Positions 37,622-46,927 of a stretch of 52,451 nucleotides of DNA are shown piece by piece (the first letter of the stretch is position 1; each line of letters begins with the position of its first letter). Both the position numbers and the translations under genes were made by a program. The notes under the pieces were generated by a model. It searched no databases, had not been told where the DNA came from, and was given only the letters and a program-made list of their open reading frames with translations. Source of the stretch: Limnothrix sp. RL_2_0 (lineage in GTDB: Bacteria > Cyanobacteriota > Cyanobacteriia > Cyanobacteriales > MRBY01); assembly GCA_012033055.1 (NCBI GenBank), contig JAAUPR010000018.1, positions 1 to 52,451 on the forward strand, read 5' to 3'.

Positions 37622-37648
37622 TAAAAAGAGCGCTCAACCGAACGCCCT
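37622..37648 (-). terminator. Rho-independent terminator after aspS
   Basis: On the minus strand AGGGCGTTC, loop GGTT, GAGCGCTCT (9 bp with two G-U pairs), followed by a T-run (37623-37627). It lies 32 bp after the aspS stop, back to back with the ybaB terminator. Confidence 0.75.
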
Positions 37649-37680
37649 TACGGAAAATTTAATTGATCACGACATGACAA

Positions 37681-39474
37681 TTACGCATCTTTTTCGGGAG
37701 CTGTGGACATAACGAAAAGCTCTTTAAGCTGTTTATCGCTCACTCCAGCAGGGGCAGAAGTTAGGACACAACTCGCTTGCTGGGTCTTGGGGAAGGCAAT
37801 TACATCACGAATAGAATCTTCCTTCGCCATCAGCATCACGAGGCGGTCTAAACCATAGGCGATACCACCATGGGGCGGTGTGCCATATTCAAAAGCTTCT
37901 AGGAGAAATCCAAATTTTTCCTTGGCTTCTTCGTCAGATAGGCCGATGGTTGCAAAGACTTTTTCCTGTACATCCCGCTGATAAATTCGCAAACTACCGC
38001 CACCTACTTCGATGCCGTTTAAAACAATGTCGTAGGCAAGGGCGCGGGCTGTCGAGAGATCATCAATGTCTTCGGGGTTTGGGGCGGTGAATGGGTGGTG
38101 TAAGGCTTCGAGGCGTTTTTCGTCGCTGTTGTACTCGAACATGGGGAACTCGGTCACCCAAACAAAATTAAGCTGGTCTTCATCAATTAAACCCATTTCT
38201 GCACCGACAAGCTGACGAACGCGATCAAGGGATTTATTAACGATATCTGTTTCGCCTGCCCCAAAGAGTAAAAGGGTTCCGGGTTCTGCGCCTGTGCGAG
38301 TTAAAAGTTCGGTTTTTTGTTCGTCGCTGAGGTTATCTTTGATTGCGCCGATGGTATCAATTTCGCCATCTTCACGCACGCGGATAAACGCTAATCCTTT
38401 TGCACCCATTTCACAAGCGGCGTTAAACAGGTCGCCTTTGGGCTTGATGCGGACGTTAGAAATGGCATCGTTACCGTTGGGGATCGGTAAAACTTTGACT
38501 TGACCACCGCTTTTTACTGCGCCAGAGAAGACTTTAAATCCCATATCTTTGACGATATCGGAGACGTTTACTAGCTCTAAACCGAACCGGGTATCGGGGC
38601 GATCGCAGCCATATTTCTCCATGGACTCGGCATAGGTAATCCGGGGAAAAGGACGGGGTAAGTCAATGCCTTTTGCTGCTTTAAAAATGGCACAGATTAA
38701 CCGCTCGTTTAAATCAAGAATCTCGTCAAGGGACATGAAGCTCATCTCCATATCCAACTGGGTAAATTCTGGTTGGCGATCGGCTCGCAAATCTTCATCG
38801 CGGAAACAGCGGGCAATCTGATAGTAGCGATCGCAGCCTGCCACCATGAGCAACTGTTTAAAGAGTTGGGGGGATTGGGGCAAAGCGTACCAGTCACCGG
38901 CATTCACTCGGGAAGGCACAAGATAATCTCGCGCACCTTCGGGAGTAGATTTTGTCAGGATGGGAGTTTCCACTTCCATGAAGTTCTCTTCATCTTCAAG
39001 GAAGCGACGCATGGCTTTTGTAACGGTGTGGCGTAGTTGCAGGTTTTTCGCCATGGCTTCCCGACGCAAATCGAGGTAGCGATATTTCAGCCGCAAATCT
39101 TCTTTAACGAGATCGCCATCGGCACTCGCAGACACCAAAATGGGGAGCTGTTTATTAACGCTGTTGAGAATTTCGATGGAGTCGGCGTAAATCTCGACTT
39201 CCCCCGTGGGCAGCTTCGGATTAATCGCGCCATCTTTACGGGGGCTGACTTTGCCGACAATTTTGACGACGTACTCACTGCGGCTAGCGTCGGCATTATT
39301 ATAGGAATCGGGGGTACGATCGGGATCGCTGACAATCTGGACAACGCCACGGCGATCGCGTAAATCGATAAAGATCACGCCACCATGATCACGGCGGCGA
39401 TCGACCCAACCACAAAGGGTTACAGTCTGGTCAATATGCTCGGAACGCAGTTCCCCACAATAATGAGTACGCAT
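37681..39474 (-). CDS. aspS: Aspartyl-tRNA synthetase
   Basis: A 597-residue class II synthetase of the bacterial type. It has an N-terminal OB-fold anticodon domain ([24 protein letters not shown]), motif 2 ([25 protein letters not shown]), the bacterial GAD insertion (about 300-420) and motif 3 near the end ([13 protein letters not shown]). Full length with no breaks. Ends with its own terminator. Confidence 0.96.
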   Translation of the reverse strand: MRTHYCGELRSEHIDQTVTLCGWVDRRRDHGGVIFIDLRDRRGVVQIVSDPDRTPDSYNNADASRSEYVVKIVGKVSPRKDGAINPKLPTGEVEIYADSIEILNSVNKQLPILVSASADGDLVKEDLRLKYRYLDLRREAMAKNLQLRHTVTKAMRRFLEDEENFMEVETPILTKSTPEGARDYLVPSRVNAGDWYALPQSPQLFKQLLMVAGCDRYYQIARCFRDEDLRADRQPEFTQLDMEMSFMSLDEILDLNERLICAIFKAAKGIDLPRPFPRITYAESMEKYGCDRPDTRFGLELVNVSDIVKDMGFKVFSGAVKSGGQVKVLPIPNGNDAISNVRIKPKGDLFNAACEMGAKGLAFIRVREDGEIDTIGAIKDNLSDEQKTELLTRTGAEPGTLLLFGAGETDIVNKSLDRVRQLVGAEMGLIDEDQLNFVWVTEFPMFEYNSDEKRLEALHHPFTAPNPEDIDDLSTARALAYDIVLNGIEVGGGSLRIYQRDVQEKVFATIGLSDEEAKEKFGFLLEAFEYGTPPHGGIAYGLDRLVMLMAKEDSIRDVIAFPKTQQASCVLTSAPAGVSDKQLKELFVMSTAPEKDA

Positions 39475-39577
39475 AGGTTTAAATATATATAGTTAAGGCA
39501 TAGAACTTTAAAGCGACTCTAAGCCTACCAAAGATTAAGGGTCTTGCCTATAATCAGGATGTGACAATATTTGAGTC

Positions 39578-40933
39578 ATGGACATAAACAATATTTCTCT
39601 GTCTATTCCATCTGAATATTCTCAAAAACCTAATACTGATTTCGTCATTCATGAAGGTCAATTGATCATTCAAGCAGACAATGAAAAAGCAATACTCTCA
39701 GAAGGTAAAATAGTTTTTTCTTGGTTCCCTACTCCGAAATTGAGATTTTCTGCAAGATTAAAGGTTCAATATAGTGTGCCTTTTAATCAGGAAATATCAG
39801 TGAATTTTCAAAATAAGCGGACAAAAGCAAAGATTTTCAAAATAAAATCAGATGTCGAATTTAGTATAGTTCAGGGAAGTATTTTGAATTATGAGATAGA
39901 AAAAAATATTAAAATTAGTAGAGTTTATTGCCACATAACCAATTTCCCTGATTTTGATGGCCAAGAGCATATAAAAGATTCAGTAAGAGCATATTTTTTT
40001 GATCGTTTGATTCTAAACAATGGTGATTGGACAATCAAAATCGATCCGTTGAGACATAATAAAAATAAAATAACAAAGCTTCTTAAAGAATCATTTGGAT
40101 TTGCGATAACTCATGTTGCAACACTTGAAAAGGTTGATGAGGGTCAATTTCTATTAGATGAAATTAGTCAGCTTCTTGAAGGATTACATTACTTTTTGTC
40201 TTTTCTTGCTGGTAGATGGGTATCTCCCATACTATTGAATGCCCAAGAAGCTTCTGGAAAAACCATTCCATTACCTATTGTCCACTATAAAACCACATCA
40301 TTTAAGGTTGTTAAATCTTGGTTCCCATTTAGCGCAACAGAGCACATATCATCCATGTTTAAGGAATTCATGAGATTCTACTTGGATGAAGATTGGTTAG
40401 AACCACTTCAGCTTCTTATAAGTTTCTATATAGAAAGCAATATCAGTGGTGTTGAACAAGGCATCATGATGTCCCAGTCAACATTTGAGTTACTGGCTTG
40501 GCTAACTTTAACACAGCATAATTTTATTATTAGTGAGCAGACTTTAGATAAACTTCCAGCCCATGATCTTTTGAGGCTGCTTTTTTCTTGGCACAATATT
40601 CCGACTGATATGCCCCCGATAGACAATATGACTATGCTTCAGAGTCTACAAAAGCTGTCAGCCGCAAATAACTACTCAGATAGTCCTGAATGTATTACCC
40701 AGATTAGAAATAGAATTACTCATCCCAAGAGAAAAAACAAGTCAGAAAAAAAGAATAAAACATCTCTTTTAAAATACTCATTTGCTGAAAGAATAGAAAC
40801 ATGGGATTTATGCTTATGGTATTTGGAAATGTGTCTACTGAAGCTTTTTGATTACCAAGGTATTTATAGAAATCGCTTGAGATTTACTGGATCCAGTGAT
40901 TTTGATTTTCTTCCTTGGCTATCTAATACATAA
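39578..40933 (+). CDS. Putative HEPN-domain protein (ApeA/Abi-like)
   Basis: A 451-residue protein I do not recognise with certainty. The first half is beta-rich (LIIQADNEKAIL, PKLRFSARLKVQYSV); the second half is helical and ends in a domain with R-x4-H in IRNRITHP (Arg377, His382), the catalytic signature of HEPN ribonucleases. This layout resembles ApeA-type and other large abortive-infection HEPN proteins, but that is inference. The gene is more AT-rich than its neighbours and has no HIP1 site, both consistent with horizontal gain. The PD-(D/E)XK-like gene starts 25 bp later on the same strand, so they probably share a transcript. Confidence 0.55.
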   Translation: MDINNISLSIPSEYSQKPNTDFVIHEGQLIIQADNEKAILSEGKIVFSWFPTPKLRFSARLKVQYSVPFNQEISVNFQNKRTKAKIFKIKSDVEFSIVQGSILNYEIEKNIKISRVYCHITNFPDFDGQEHIKDSVRAYFFDRLILNNGDWTIKIDPLRHNKNKITKLLKESFGFAITHVATLEKVDEGQFLLDEISQLLEGLHYFLSFLAGRWVSPILLNAQEASGKTIPLPIVHYKTTSFKVVKSWFPFSATEHISSMFKEFMRFYLDEDWLEPLQLLISFYIESNISGVEQGIMMSQSTFELLAWLTLTQHNFIISEQTLDKLPAHDLLRLLFSWHNIPTDMPPIDNMTMLQSLQKLSAANNYSDSPECITQIRNRITHPKRKNKSEKKNKTSLLKYSFAERIETWDLCLWYLEMCLLKLFDYQGIYRNRLRFTGSSDFDFLPWLSNT

Positions 40934-40958
40934 ATCATAATCAGAGGTTTGAGTGTTT

Positions 40959-41579
40959 ATGTCTTTTAGTCAATACAAAAATATTGCTGAAGTTCAAAGA
41001 GAGTTTGAAGTTCGATATTTAGAAAATATTTTTATCGTTTCTACTGAATTAGAGCCTTCAAAAAGTTTTCTGGGAGACTTTGAATTTAGTAAACAAAATA
41101 TTGATGTTTTCTCTTCCGAAGCTGCCCGTAGTGAAGTGGTAATTTCGCCATTGCTCAGAGAAGTTTATAAACAGCATTACCAAGATTATGCATTTTGGAT
41201 TCAGAAAAGTATTCGTTATGATGATGAGCTTTCTGGAACACCTGATTATTTGTTCTCACGGCGATCGCCCCTCGGCAAAACTGTTTTAGAACCGCCTTTG
41301 GTTGTTGTTGTAGAAGCAAAGAAAAATGACTTTGAGCAGGGTTGGGGTCAATGTTTAGCGGAACTCGTTGCAGCACAAAAAATCAATGGCGATCGCCACC
41401 GAACAATTTACGGGATTGTGACCGATGGTAATCTGTGGCAGTTCGGAAAACTCTATGACGATGTTTTTACTCAACATCCCGAAAATTTTACGATTGATCG
41501 CATTGAGCGAGTGTATGGTGCTTTGGAAGCAATTATGCAACTCGTCGAACAGGAAGACCAAAAGAAAATGGAGAAATAA
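40959..41579 (+). CDS. PD-(D/E)XK nuclease-like protein
   Basis: A 206-residue protein from ATG 40959 (MSFSQYKNIAEV; a GTG two codons upstream is possible). The PD-(D/E)XK pattern is visible: Asp in SGTPDYL, then VVVVEAKK (Glu and Lys) and a following QGWGQCLAEL. This is a widespread cyanobacterial family normally found as solitary genes of unknown function. It contains HIP1 sites, unlike the gene before it, so the two may have different origins even though they are 25 bp apart. Confidence 0.7.
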   Translation: MSFSQYKNIAEVQREFEVRYLENIFIVSTELEPSKSFLGDFEFSKQNIDVFSSEAARSEVVISPLLREVYKQHYQDYAFWIQKSIRYDDELSGTPDYLFSRRSPLGKTVLEPPLVVVVEAKKNDFEQGWGQCLAELVAAQKINGDRHRTIYGIVTDGNLWQFGKLYDDVFTQHPENFTIDRIERVYGALEAIMQLVEQEDQKKMEK

Positions 41580-41623
41580 AGGCGATCGCCCCCAATAAAA
41601 CTCATCCCAACAGACTCTATTTT

Positions 41624-42139
41624 TTATTCACTTTCAACCAAATCTGGCTGCACACCGCGATCAATCACCTCAATATCCCATTGCCCCGTGCGATCGCCTT
41701 CAAATGCAATCCAACGACCATCACCGCTAATGGTAGGATTTCGTACCTGACCGATATAGGTTTTCGTTAAATTTCTACTTTGAAAAGTTTGGCGATCATA
41801 GAGAAACACATCGGTTTTGCCATCCTGCTCGGAAGTGTAGACCAAGTAACGACCATTGCGACTAATGTCGGGCTGATCGTAGAAAACCCTGGGCTGATTT
41901 AATCCGGGTAATGGTAATAGTTTGCGCTGGGATAAATCGTACAAAAAGATACGGCGTTGCTGACGGCGATCGCTACTAAAAACAAGGAAACGACCATCAT
42001 CGGACAAGCGAGGATTTTTTTCGCTATGGATGCTATTGAGATTATTACCGAGAGGATCTGGGGGCGGGGTGACAAAGTTCTGATTTTGACAGGCGCTAAT
42101 CAGGACAAAAAAGCCAATAATTCCCCAACGTCGCAACAT
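41624..42139 (-). CDS. TolB-like beta-propeller lipoprotein
   Basis: A 171-residue lipoprotein. The signal peptide MLRRWGIIGFFVLISAC ends with a lipobox (LISAC). Then come PD40/TolB-type repeats: RLSDDGRFLVFSSDR, DISRNGRYLVYTSEQDG and TISGDGRWIAFEGDR, each a WD-like blade with a DG or NG turn. Only three blades are present, so it would need to oligomerise to close a propeller, or is a short variant. Anchored in a periplasm-facing membrane. It follows the LuxR-type regulator gene by 3 bp. Confidence 0.82.
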   Translation of the reverse strand: MLRRWGIIGFFVLISACQNQNFVTPPPDPLGNNLNSIHSEKNPRLSDDGRFLVFSSDRRQQRRIFLYDLSQRKLLPLPGLNQPRVFYDQPDISRNGRYLVYTSEQDGKTDVFLYDRQTFQSRNLTKTYIGQVRNPTISGDGRWIAFEGDRTGQWDIEVIDRGVQPDLVESE

Positions 42140-42142
42140 TAG

Positions 42143-42439
42143 CTATTCAGAAATTGGCAGAGTACAGCAATTGACTTTATCAAGGCAAACCTTACCCCAT
42201 TGCAATGCCCAGCGCACCAGAGACACCCGATTGTCCGTTGCTGTTTTGGTCAAGATATTACTAATGTGATTGTCCACCGTGCGCTTACTGATCTCTAGCC
42301 GTTCCGCAATTTCATGATTGGTGAGTCCCGCTGCCACAAGATCGACAATTTGAATTTCTCGCTCTGATAAAGATGCTTCAGTTGCCGACTTTTCCGTTGC
42401 CATGCCTTTTTTCGCCTGTGTACTTGTGCTTAGTCTCAT
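42143..42439 (-). CDS. pedR: Small LuxR-type regulator, PedR-like
   Basis: A stand-alone LuxR/NarL DNA-binding protein of about 98 residues with no receiver domain. The helix-turn-helix is LSEREIQIVDLVAAGLTNHEIAERLEISKRTVDNHISNIL. The C-terminus CLDKVNCC has three cysteines. This is the layout of Synechocystis PedR (Ssl0564), whose activity is switched off by thioredoxin-dependent disulfide change when photosynthetic electron flow rises. The start is uncertain: ATG 42439 is chosen; TTG 42457 and ATG 42403 are in frame. It lies 3 bp upstream of the TolB-like lipoprotein gene. Confidence 0.68.
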   Translation of the reverse strand: MRLSTSTQAKKGMATEKSATEASLSEREIQIVDLVAAGLTNHEIAERLEISKRTVDNHISNILTKTATDNRVSLVRWALQWGKVCLDKVNCCTLPISE

Positions 42440-42505
42440 TGTAGGAGAGGTTTCCAATTTGGCTTGATTTTACACAATTCACTTAAGGTCTGGAGGAATT
42501 TGTAC

Positions 42506-43540
42506 CTAAAGGCTGAGACCGGGGAAATCGGCGATCGCCTGAGTCGATTGGACAATATGCATCCCTGCCTTAGCAAACCGTTCAAAGGCCTCATCAGCTT
42601 GGGGTGTGAAGTCCACAACACCGTGGATTACTACCGGAGAAGTGCAATCTTCTAGCAAATAAACTTTCTTCGCGAGGTTCGGATCTTGGGTCAAGATCTC
42701 CGCAAGTAAATCATCAATCGTCCACGCAACGCAGTGACTTTTCGCCTGTCCCGCAATAATCACCGCATCAAAATTGAGTAATTTCTGCAAAAAGCGCGTA
42801 TTTTTCTGGGCAATAGGACGACCCTGATTATCCTTAAGTACCTCTGGGCGCAACACAGAATAATTTTCCGTGAGGGGATTGCCGCCTTTAATTTCAAAAT
42901 TGGTTTGGCTATGGCGGGTCATATTGTGGAAAAACATCGCTTCCTCCACCGCCGACACAAGGGCGTGACCAATGCCGCCCACCATGGAATGATAGGGCCA
43001 AATGGTTAGAGGATATTTCCCGTCCTGACTCAATTTCTCGGTGTAGTGCAACGCAAATTGCTGAAGCCCGACATAGTTACCCTTGCTAATGCTATAGGCG
43101 ATCGCCGGATTAACTTTCCAAGTACCATCCTTCACTTCCTCAAAAGTAATCGTACTAGCCGGTTGGGGGTGTGCTCCCGCGTCGTTAACCCAGAATACGG
43201 GGTGAAAAATCTGCATCGCAGTGTGGGTATCCATCGTCGGCGCTAACTCAGTGAGTACATCCAGATTGCGATAAATAAATTCGCATAGACGCACATTATC
43301 TTCCACCGCTCCGGTACCGGATTGACCGCCCACAAATAGCTCAAAATTTGGAATACAAAAGGTATTTTGCACGTCGATCGCCATCAAACAAATCCGTTTT
43401 TTATCAGTGGCAGCAGGTTTGATATTGTGCTTTTTCGCCCAAGCCTCCGCCTCAGTCGCCCGCTCTAGATAAGGCACGCGCCAAACATCACCAACAGTCT
43501 GGGCATTAAAAAAAGTAGGAAGGGGTAAAGGGCTAGCCAT
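42506..43540 (-). CDS. Isochorismatase-like cysteine hydrolase (nicotinamidase-related)
   Basis: A 344-residue protein of the cysteine hydrolase superfamily from ATG 43540 (MASPLPLP; an in-frame ATG 43555 adds 5 residues). Catalytic Asp in LMAIDVQNTFC and Cys in AGQAKSHCVAW, as in nicotinamidases. At over 340 residues it is longer than a simple PncA (about 200) and matches the larger cyanobacterial nicotinamidase-related proteins. A set of dyads lies 34-68 bp upstream. Substrate is not certain; nicotinamide is the best guess. Confidence 0.78.
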   Translation of the reverse strand: MASPLPLPTFFNAQTVGDVWRVPYLERATEAEAWAKKHNIKPAATDKKRICLMAIDVQNTFCIPNFELFVGGQSGTGAVEDNVRLCEFIYRNLDVLTELAPTMDTHTAMQIFHPVFWVNDAGAHPQPASTITFEEVKDGTWKVNPAIAYSISKGNYVGLQQFALHYTEKLSQDGKYPLTIWPYHSMVGGIGHALVSAVEEAMFFHNMTRHSQTNFEIKGGNPLTENYSVLRPEVLKDNQGRPIAQKNTRFLQKLLNFDAVIIAGQAKSHCVAWTIDDLLAEILTQDPNLAKKVYLLEDCTSPVVIHGVVDFTPQADEAFERFAKAGMHIVQSTQAIADFPGLSL

Positions 43541-43555
43541 GATTTCAAGCTCCAA

Positions 43556-43870
43556 AGTTTTAATGTTTTAATTACACTATCTATTGTAGTGTTTATTCTA
43601 CATAGTGTCAAGTATGCGATAAGCTATCGACTTTCATATTGTGCCGAAAGGGAACCTAAAACAGGGTGCTCTTTTTGACCAAAGCATTTGTGCGAGGGTG
43701 AGTTTGCTAGGAAAATTTGTGGGGCGATCGCGCTTCATCTGTTGCGAATAGAGAAGTGTTTTTAATGGTGGGCATCAACTAAGTCATCATAAAAAGAAGA
43801 ATTAGGTTCAGCAAAAAAAGCAGCATCTCTACCGAAATATCAAAGCGAAAAATTACACGAGGTTTGCCCA
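43556..43870. other. Divergent intergenic region (315 bp)
   Basis: Contains the dyad cluster at 43574-43608 and a HIP1-like site near 43727. It is the promoter region for the cysteine hydrolase (minus) and the lipoprotein (plus). Confidence 0.45.
43574..43608. promoter_or_regulatory. Overlapping dyads upstream of the cysteine hydrolase gene (possible operator)
   Basis: ACACTA (43574-43579) with TAGTGT (43587-43592) is a perfect dyad with 7-base spacer. TGTAG (43585-43589) with CTACA (43598-43602) is a second dyad, and a further TAGTGT follows at 43603-43608. ACACTA...TAGTGT therefore pairs with either of two right halves, as expected for an operator with two registers. It lies 34 bp upstream of ATG 43540. 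A NAD-metabolism regulator is a natural guess, but I cannot match it to a known motif. Confidence 0.5.
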
Positions 43871-45066
43871 GTGAAACATCATCAAGTCATATTCCCGGTA
43901 GTCGCTCTGATGTACGGCGGTATTTTGTCCTGTTCCCCTGCCATCTCTGATTCATCGGATACCACCATAAACTCAGTCAGCTCACCCGTAATCATTGATC
44001 CAGAACTTGTCCCCCCAACAGATGCCATGGTCTCAACAGAGGATCAGGAGGATATTGCCCGGATTGTAGAAGGGGAGGAGAAGGTGAAAATTTTTAATGA
44101 AGTGATAGCCGTACAAGCAGACATCGGTCTTTGTGAAGGAGAGGATAATTTGAGCGAAATCTCGAAGGCTCCGAAGTGTATGCCCGTGACACGCAACATT
44201 CAACCACGGAATATTTAGTCAAGGTGCTTTGCTTCAATGCCGCATACCAAGGCAATTATGAGTTTGTGTACGCCAACACAGTTGAGGTCGTCTTCTACAC
44301 CATCGAAGAAAGGCCATTGTCATTCAGAAGGGCAAATATGTACTTGGCTGGCTATCCAACTTTTGATCCGGTGACGAGTACCATTTCTAATAGCTACAAA
44401 TTCATCGGCGCGGGAACATGTTTTGAGTCTACCCAGCATTATTGGGATGGTTATTTTCTCCAGCTTGTTTCTTCTAGTTTGGAAGATGGCATTGAGGGGG
44501 GGTGTGCGGAATTGGGAGTGCGATCGCCTGCGGAGGATCAGCTAATTACAGCGACGGGTGTAGGCATGGCAAAACTGGGGATGACCCTTGGTGAACTGAA
44601 GCAATTGTTGCCAGAAGATAGCAGCCTCTCTCCGACCGAATTAGGGGTTGATATGCCTGCCGCGATAGAAGTGAGTTTTTATGGTGCAGCGCAATTTGAT
44701 GTTGCTTTTAGCTATGAAGATGAACCGATTACAGATCAGTCCAAAATTGAGATGATCGTGGTGAGCAATCCGATGTATCGCACAGCCGAGGGAGTTGGCC
44801 CCGGAACTTTGGTGAAAGAGGCGATCGCCCAATATGGTGCAGCGACTTTAAGTTACAACATGGAAAACGAAAGTCGAGAATCGATCACTTTTGCCAAGAG
44901 CTTATTTCCTGAAACGACCGGTAGCAGTGTTTGGCTACGCTCAAATCAATGGACAGTGACTGATTTTGCAGGCATTTACCCTAATAGCATTGACTCATAC
45001 CAAGAAACCCAGAAATACCACGACCACGCGGCGATCGCCTCCATTTGGATTATGGGCAATCCTTAA
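43871..45066 (+). CDS. Lipoprotein of unknown function (single-base frameshift)
   Basis: GTG 43871 begins a signal peptide (VIFPVVALMYGGILSC) with a lipobox ending at Cys. The frame breaks at AAA 44157-44159: adding one A gives LSENLEGSEVYARDTQHSTTEY and a 398-residue protein. The mature part has an acidic linker, then a globular region with KVLCFNAAYQGNYEFVY, IGAGTCFES and GGCAELGV (possible disulfides), a GVGMAKLGMTLGELKQLLP segment resembling the start of a periplasmic ligand-binding repeat, and an ending IASIWIMG. I do not recognise the family. A near-identical copy of its last 26 bases recurs at 46812-46837, beyond the Fic gene. Confidence 0.72.
45031..45056 (+). repeat. Direct repeat flanking the Fic gene, left copy
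   Basis: This 26-base stretch at the 3' end of the lipoprotein gene starts with HIP1 (GCGATCGCCTCC) and ends ATTTGGATTATGGG. It matches 46812-46837 at 25 of 26 positions (C to G at the twelfth base). The Fic gene lies wholly between the two copies. Confidence 0.75.
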
Positions 45067-45314
45067 ACAGCGAATAAATGGCGGTTGGTCATGAGGATTT
45101 TGCCAAAGGTTTAGTTATAGAGTTGATCTCGTCGCCCTAGCCTTGGTCAAAAAAACAGGCTCTCACTTTAGCGCCCCAATTTGAGCTGAACAAAATTTTT
45201 CCAAAAAAGATGATCGCTTCTTTATTTCAAAAAACCAAAAAAATGAAATGAGAAAGCAGAAACTAAGTTAAAATTCATACTTTAGATGTCCAAGTAGTCC
45301 ACAAGACAAAGTTC

Positions 45315-46676
45315 ATGAAGATTACAAGGCCCCCCTCAAAAACAGAACAACAAAAATCATTACAAGAGCTTTCTCAATCACCAGCCAAATTGATGAAGTA
45401 TCTAGATCTCAATTCTCCGGTTGACTCTAAGGGAAGATACTTGTCTTTCGATGAGTTACAGTACAGAGTCGAAAAATCTGTGGATGTGACATTAGTATGG
45501 CCGATTGTTAAACAAGCTCGACAAAAGCAACTTAATCCAGTTGTTACCCTTGGAATCCCTCCCAAAAAGTGTAAGTTTTTTCTGACTTCCACTATCCAAA
45601 AGGCCATTTCCGAAGTTGATCGTCATACGACTGATGCAGCATTAGAGTGGATGTGCAACAAAATAAATGAAAGAAAATATTTTGATTATCTTATTGAAAA
45701 CTTGATTGAAGACGAATCAATCAGCAGTAGTCAACTAGAAGGTGCTGCAACAACAACAAAAGTCGCCAAAAATCTTTTGAAGATGACAAGAAAGCCGCGG
45801 ACACCCGATGAGAAAATGATTGTCGGCAATTTCAATATGATGAAACTTGCTTGGACATCGCGTAATGAAAATTTGTCTTTAGATTTAATCAAAGAACTTC
45901 ATATAGCCGGGGTTCAAGGTATTCATGATAACAAGTACTATCCCGGAATGATTCGTAATACAGATGATATTGAAATAGTTGATGAAATGGGGGAAACGGT
46001 TTATATTCCCCCTCCATCAGAAGGACTTACCAAAAGGCTAAAAGACTTAGTTAAGTGGTCAAATAGTCAGCACGATGACATAGAAAGCAGAAACTTTTTA
46101 CATCCTTTAGTCAAGGCAATTGCCTTACACTTCGCCATTGGTTATGAACATCCTTTCTATGATGGAAATGGTAGAGTGGCAAGATCTTTATTTTATTGGT
46201 ACTTGTTTAAAAATGAGTTTGCTGCTTTTCGGTACATTGCTATCAGTTCCTATTTAAAAAAAGCTCCGGCTAAGTATGCAAAAAGCTACTTGTATACGGA
46301 AACGGATGACATGGACTTAACTTATTTTTTAGATTATCAGTGTAGCGTCATTATTCGGGCAGTCAATACATTTAGAGATACTTATAAAAATCGTCTAAAA
46401 GATATCGAAAAATTTGACCAGTGGCTCTTTACATCTGGGCTGTATAAGCAACTTAATGAAAAAGAACGTATTGTTTTTCATGCAGCTAAAAATGAATATG
46501 TCACTTATTTGACTGTAAACGAATTAAAAGAGAGCCTGAATTGCTCTTATAATACAGCAGCTAAGATCCTAAATAAATTGGTTGACTTGAAATTATTTAA
46601 AAAAGAGAAGAAGGGACGTGAGTGGACTTTTTCTATGCTTGACAAAAAAGTGATCTTGAAGAACTGGAATATGTAA
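45315..46676 (+). CDS. Fic family protein (probable AMP-transferase), class II
   Basis: A 453-residue Fic protein. The catalytic motif HPFYDGNGRVAR (279-290) is complete, including His279, Asp283 and the arginine. An inhibitory helix motif SSQLEG (Ser138-Gly143, Glu142) lies N-terminal to the Fic domain, which defines class II. The C-terminal 60 residues look like a winged helix (TVNELKESLNCSYNTAAKILNKL). Fic enzymes transfer AMP or other nucleotidyl groups to target proteins; many stand-alone ones regulate or act in toxin-antitoxin or defence roles. No separate antitoxin (FicA) gene is next to it, as expected for class II. AT-rich with no HIP1 site, and flanked by direct repeats: likely acquired. 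Confidence 0.88.
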   Translation: MKITRPPSKTEQQKSLQELSQSPAKLMKYLDLNSPVDSKGRYLSFDELQYRVEKSVDVTLVWPIVKQARQKQLNPVVTLGIPPKKCKFFLTSTIQKAISEVDRHTTDAALEWMCNKINERKYFDYLIENLIEDESISSSQLEGAATTTKVAKNLLKMTRKPRTPDEKMIVGNFNMMKLAWTSRNENLSLDLIKELHIAGVQGIHDNKYYPGMIRNTDDIEIVDEMGETVYIPPPSEGLTKRLKDLVKWSNSQHDDIESRNFLHPLVKAIALHFAIGYEHPFYDGNGRVARSLFYWYLFKNEFAAFRYIAISSYLKKAPAKYAKSYLYTETDDMDLTYFLDYQCSVIIRAVNTFRDTYKNRLKDIEKFDQWLFTSGLYKQLNEKERIVFHAAKNEYVTYLTVNELKESLNCSYNTAAKILNKLVDLKLFKKEKKGREWTFSMLDKKVILKNWNM

Positions 46677-46811
46677 CATAGTATTTGTTATCTTCATCCA
46701 GTCTCTCTGTGAAAATCGATGTTGAGGTCGGAACTTTCGTTCTCTAGTAAAACTCGACCTGAAAATTATTGCTATTGAACCTTCTCCCCTTTAAACAATG
46801 ACAGAAGTTGC

Positions 46812-46837
46812 GCGATCGCCTCGATTTGGATTATGGG
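46812..46837 (+). repeat. Direct repeat flanking the Fic gene, right copy
   Basis: Near-identical copy of 45031-45056, in the same orientation, reading in the same register as IASIWIMG followed by DLEDCSH and a stop. It is 136 bp after the Fic stop and 91 bp before recN. It is the end of a second, lost copy of the lipoprotein gene, or a footprint of the insertion that brought the Fic gene. Confidence 0.75.
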
Positions 46838-46927
46838 AGATCTTGAGGATTGTAGCCACGATAGATGACCTCTTTTCAATAATTCAGGCATAATATTTCT
46901 CTATCGCTCAATTCCCCTACAGAATTT

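Noticed and set aside
45315-46676. Fic as toxin of a two-gene toxin-antitoxin pair
   Set aside because: The inhibitory motif SSQLEG is inside the protein itself (class II) and no small antitoxin gene is adjacent.
46798-46893. 31-codon ORF downstream of the Fic gene
   Set aside because: It reads across the repeated lipoprotein tail in a different register and has no ribosome site.
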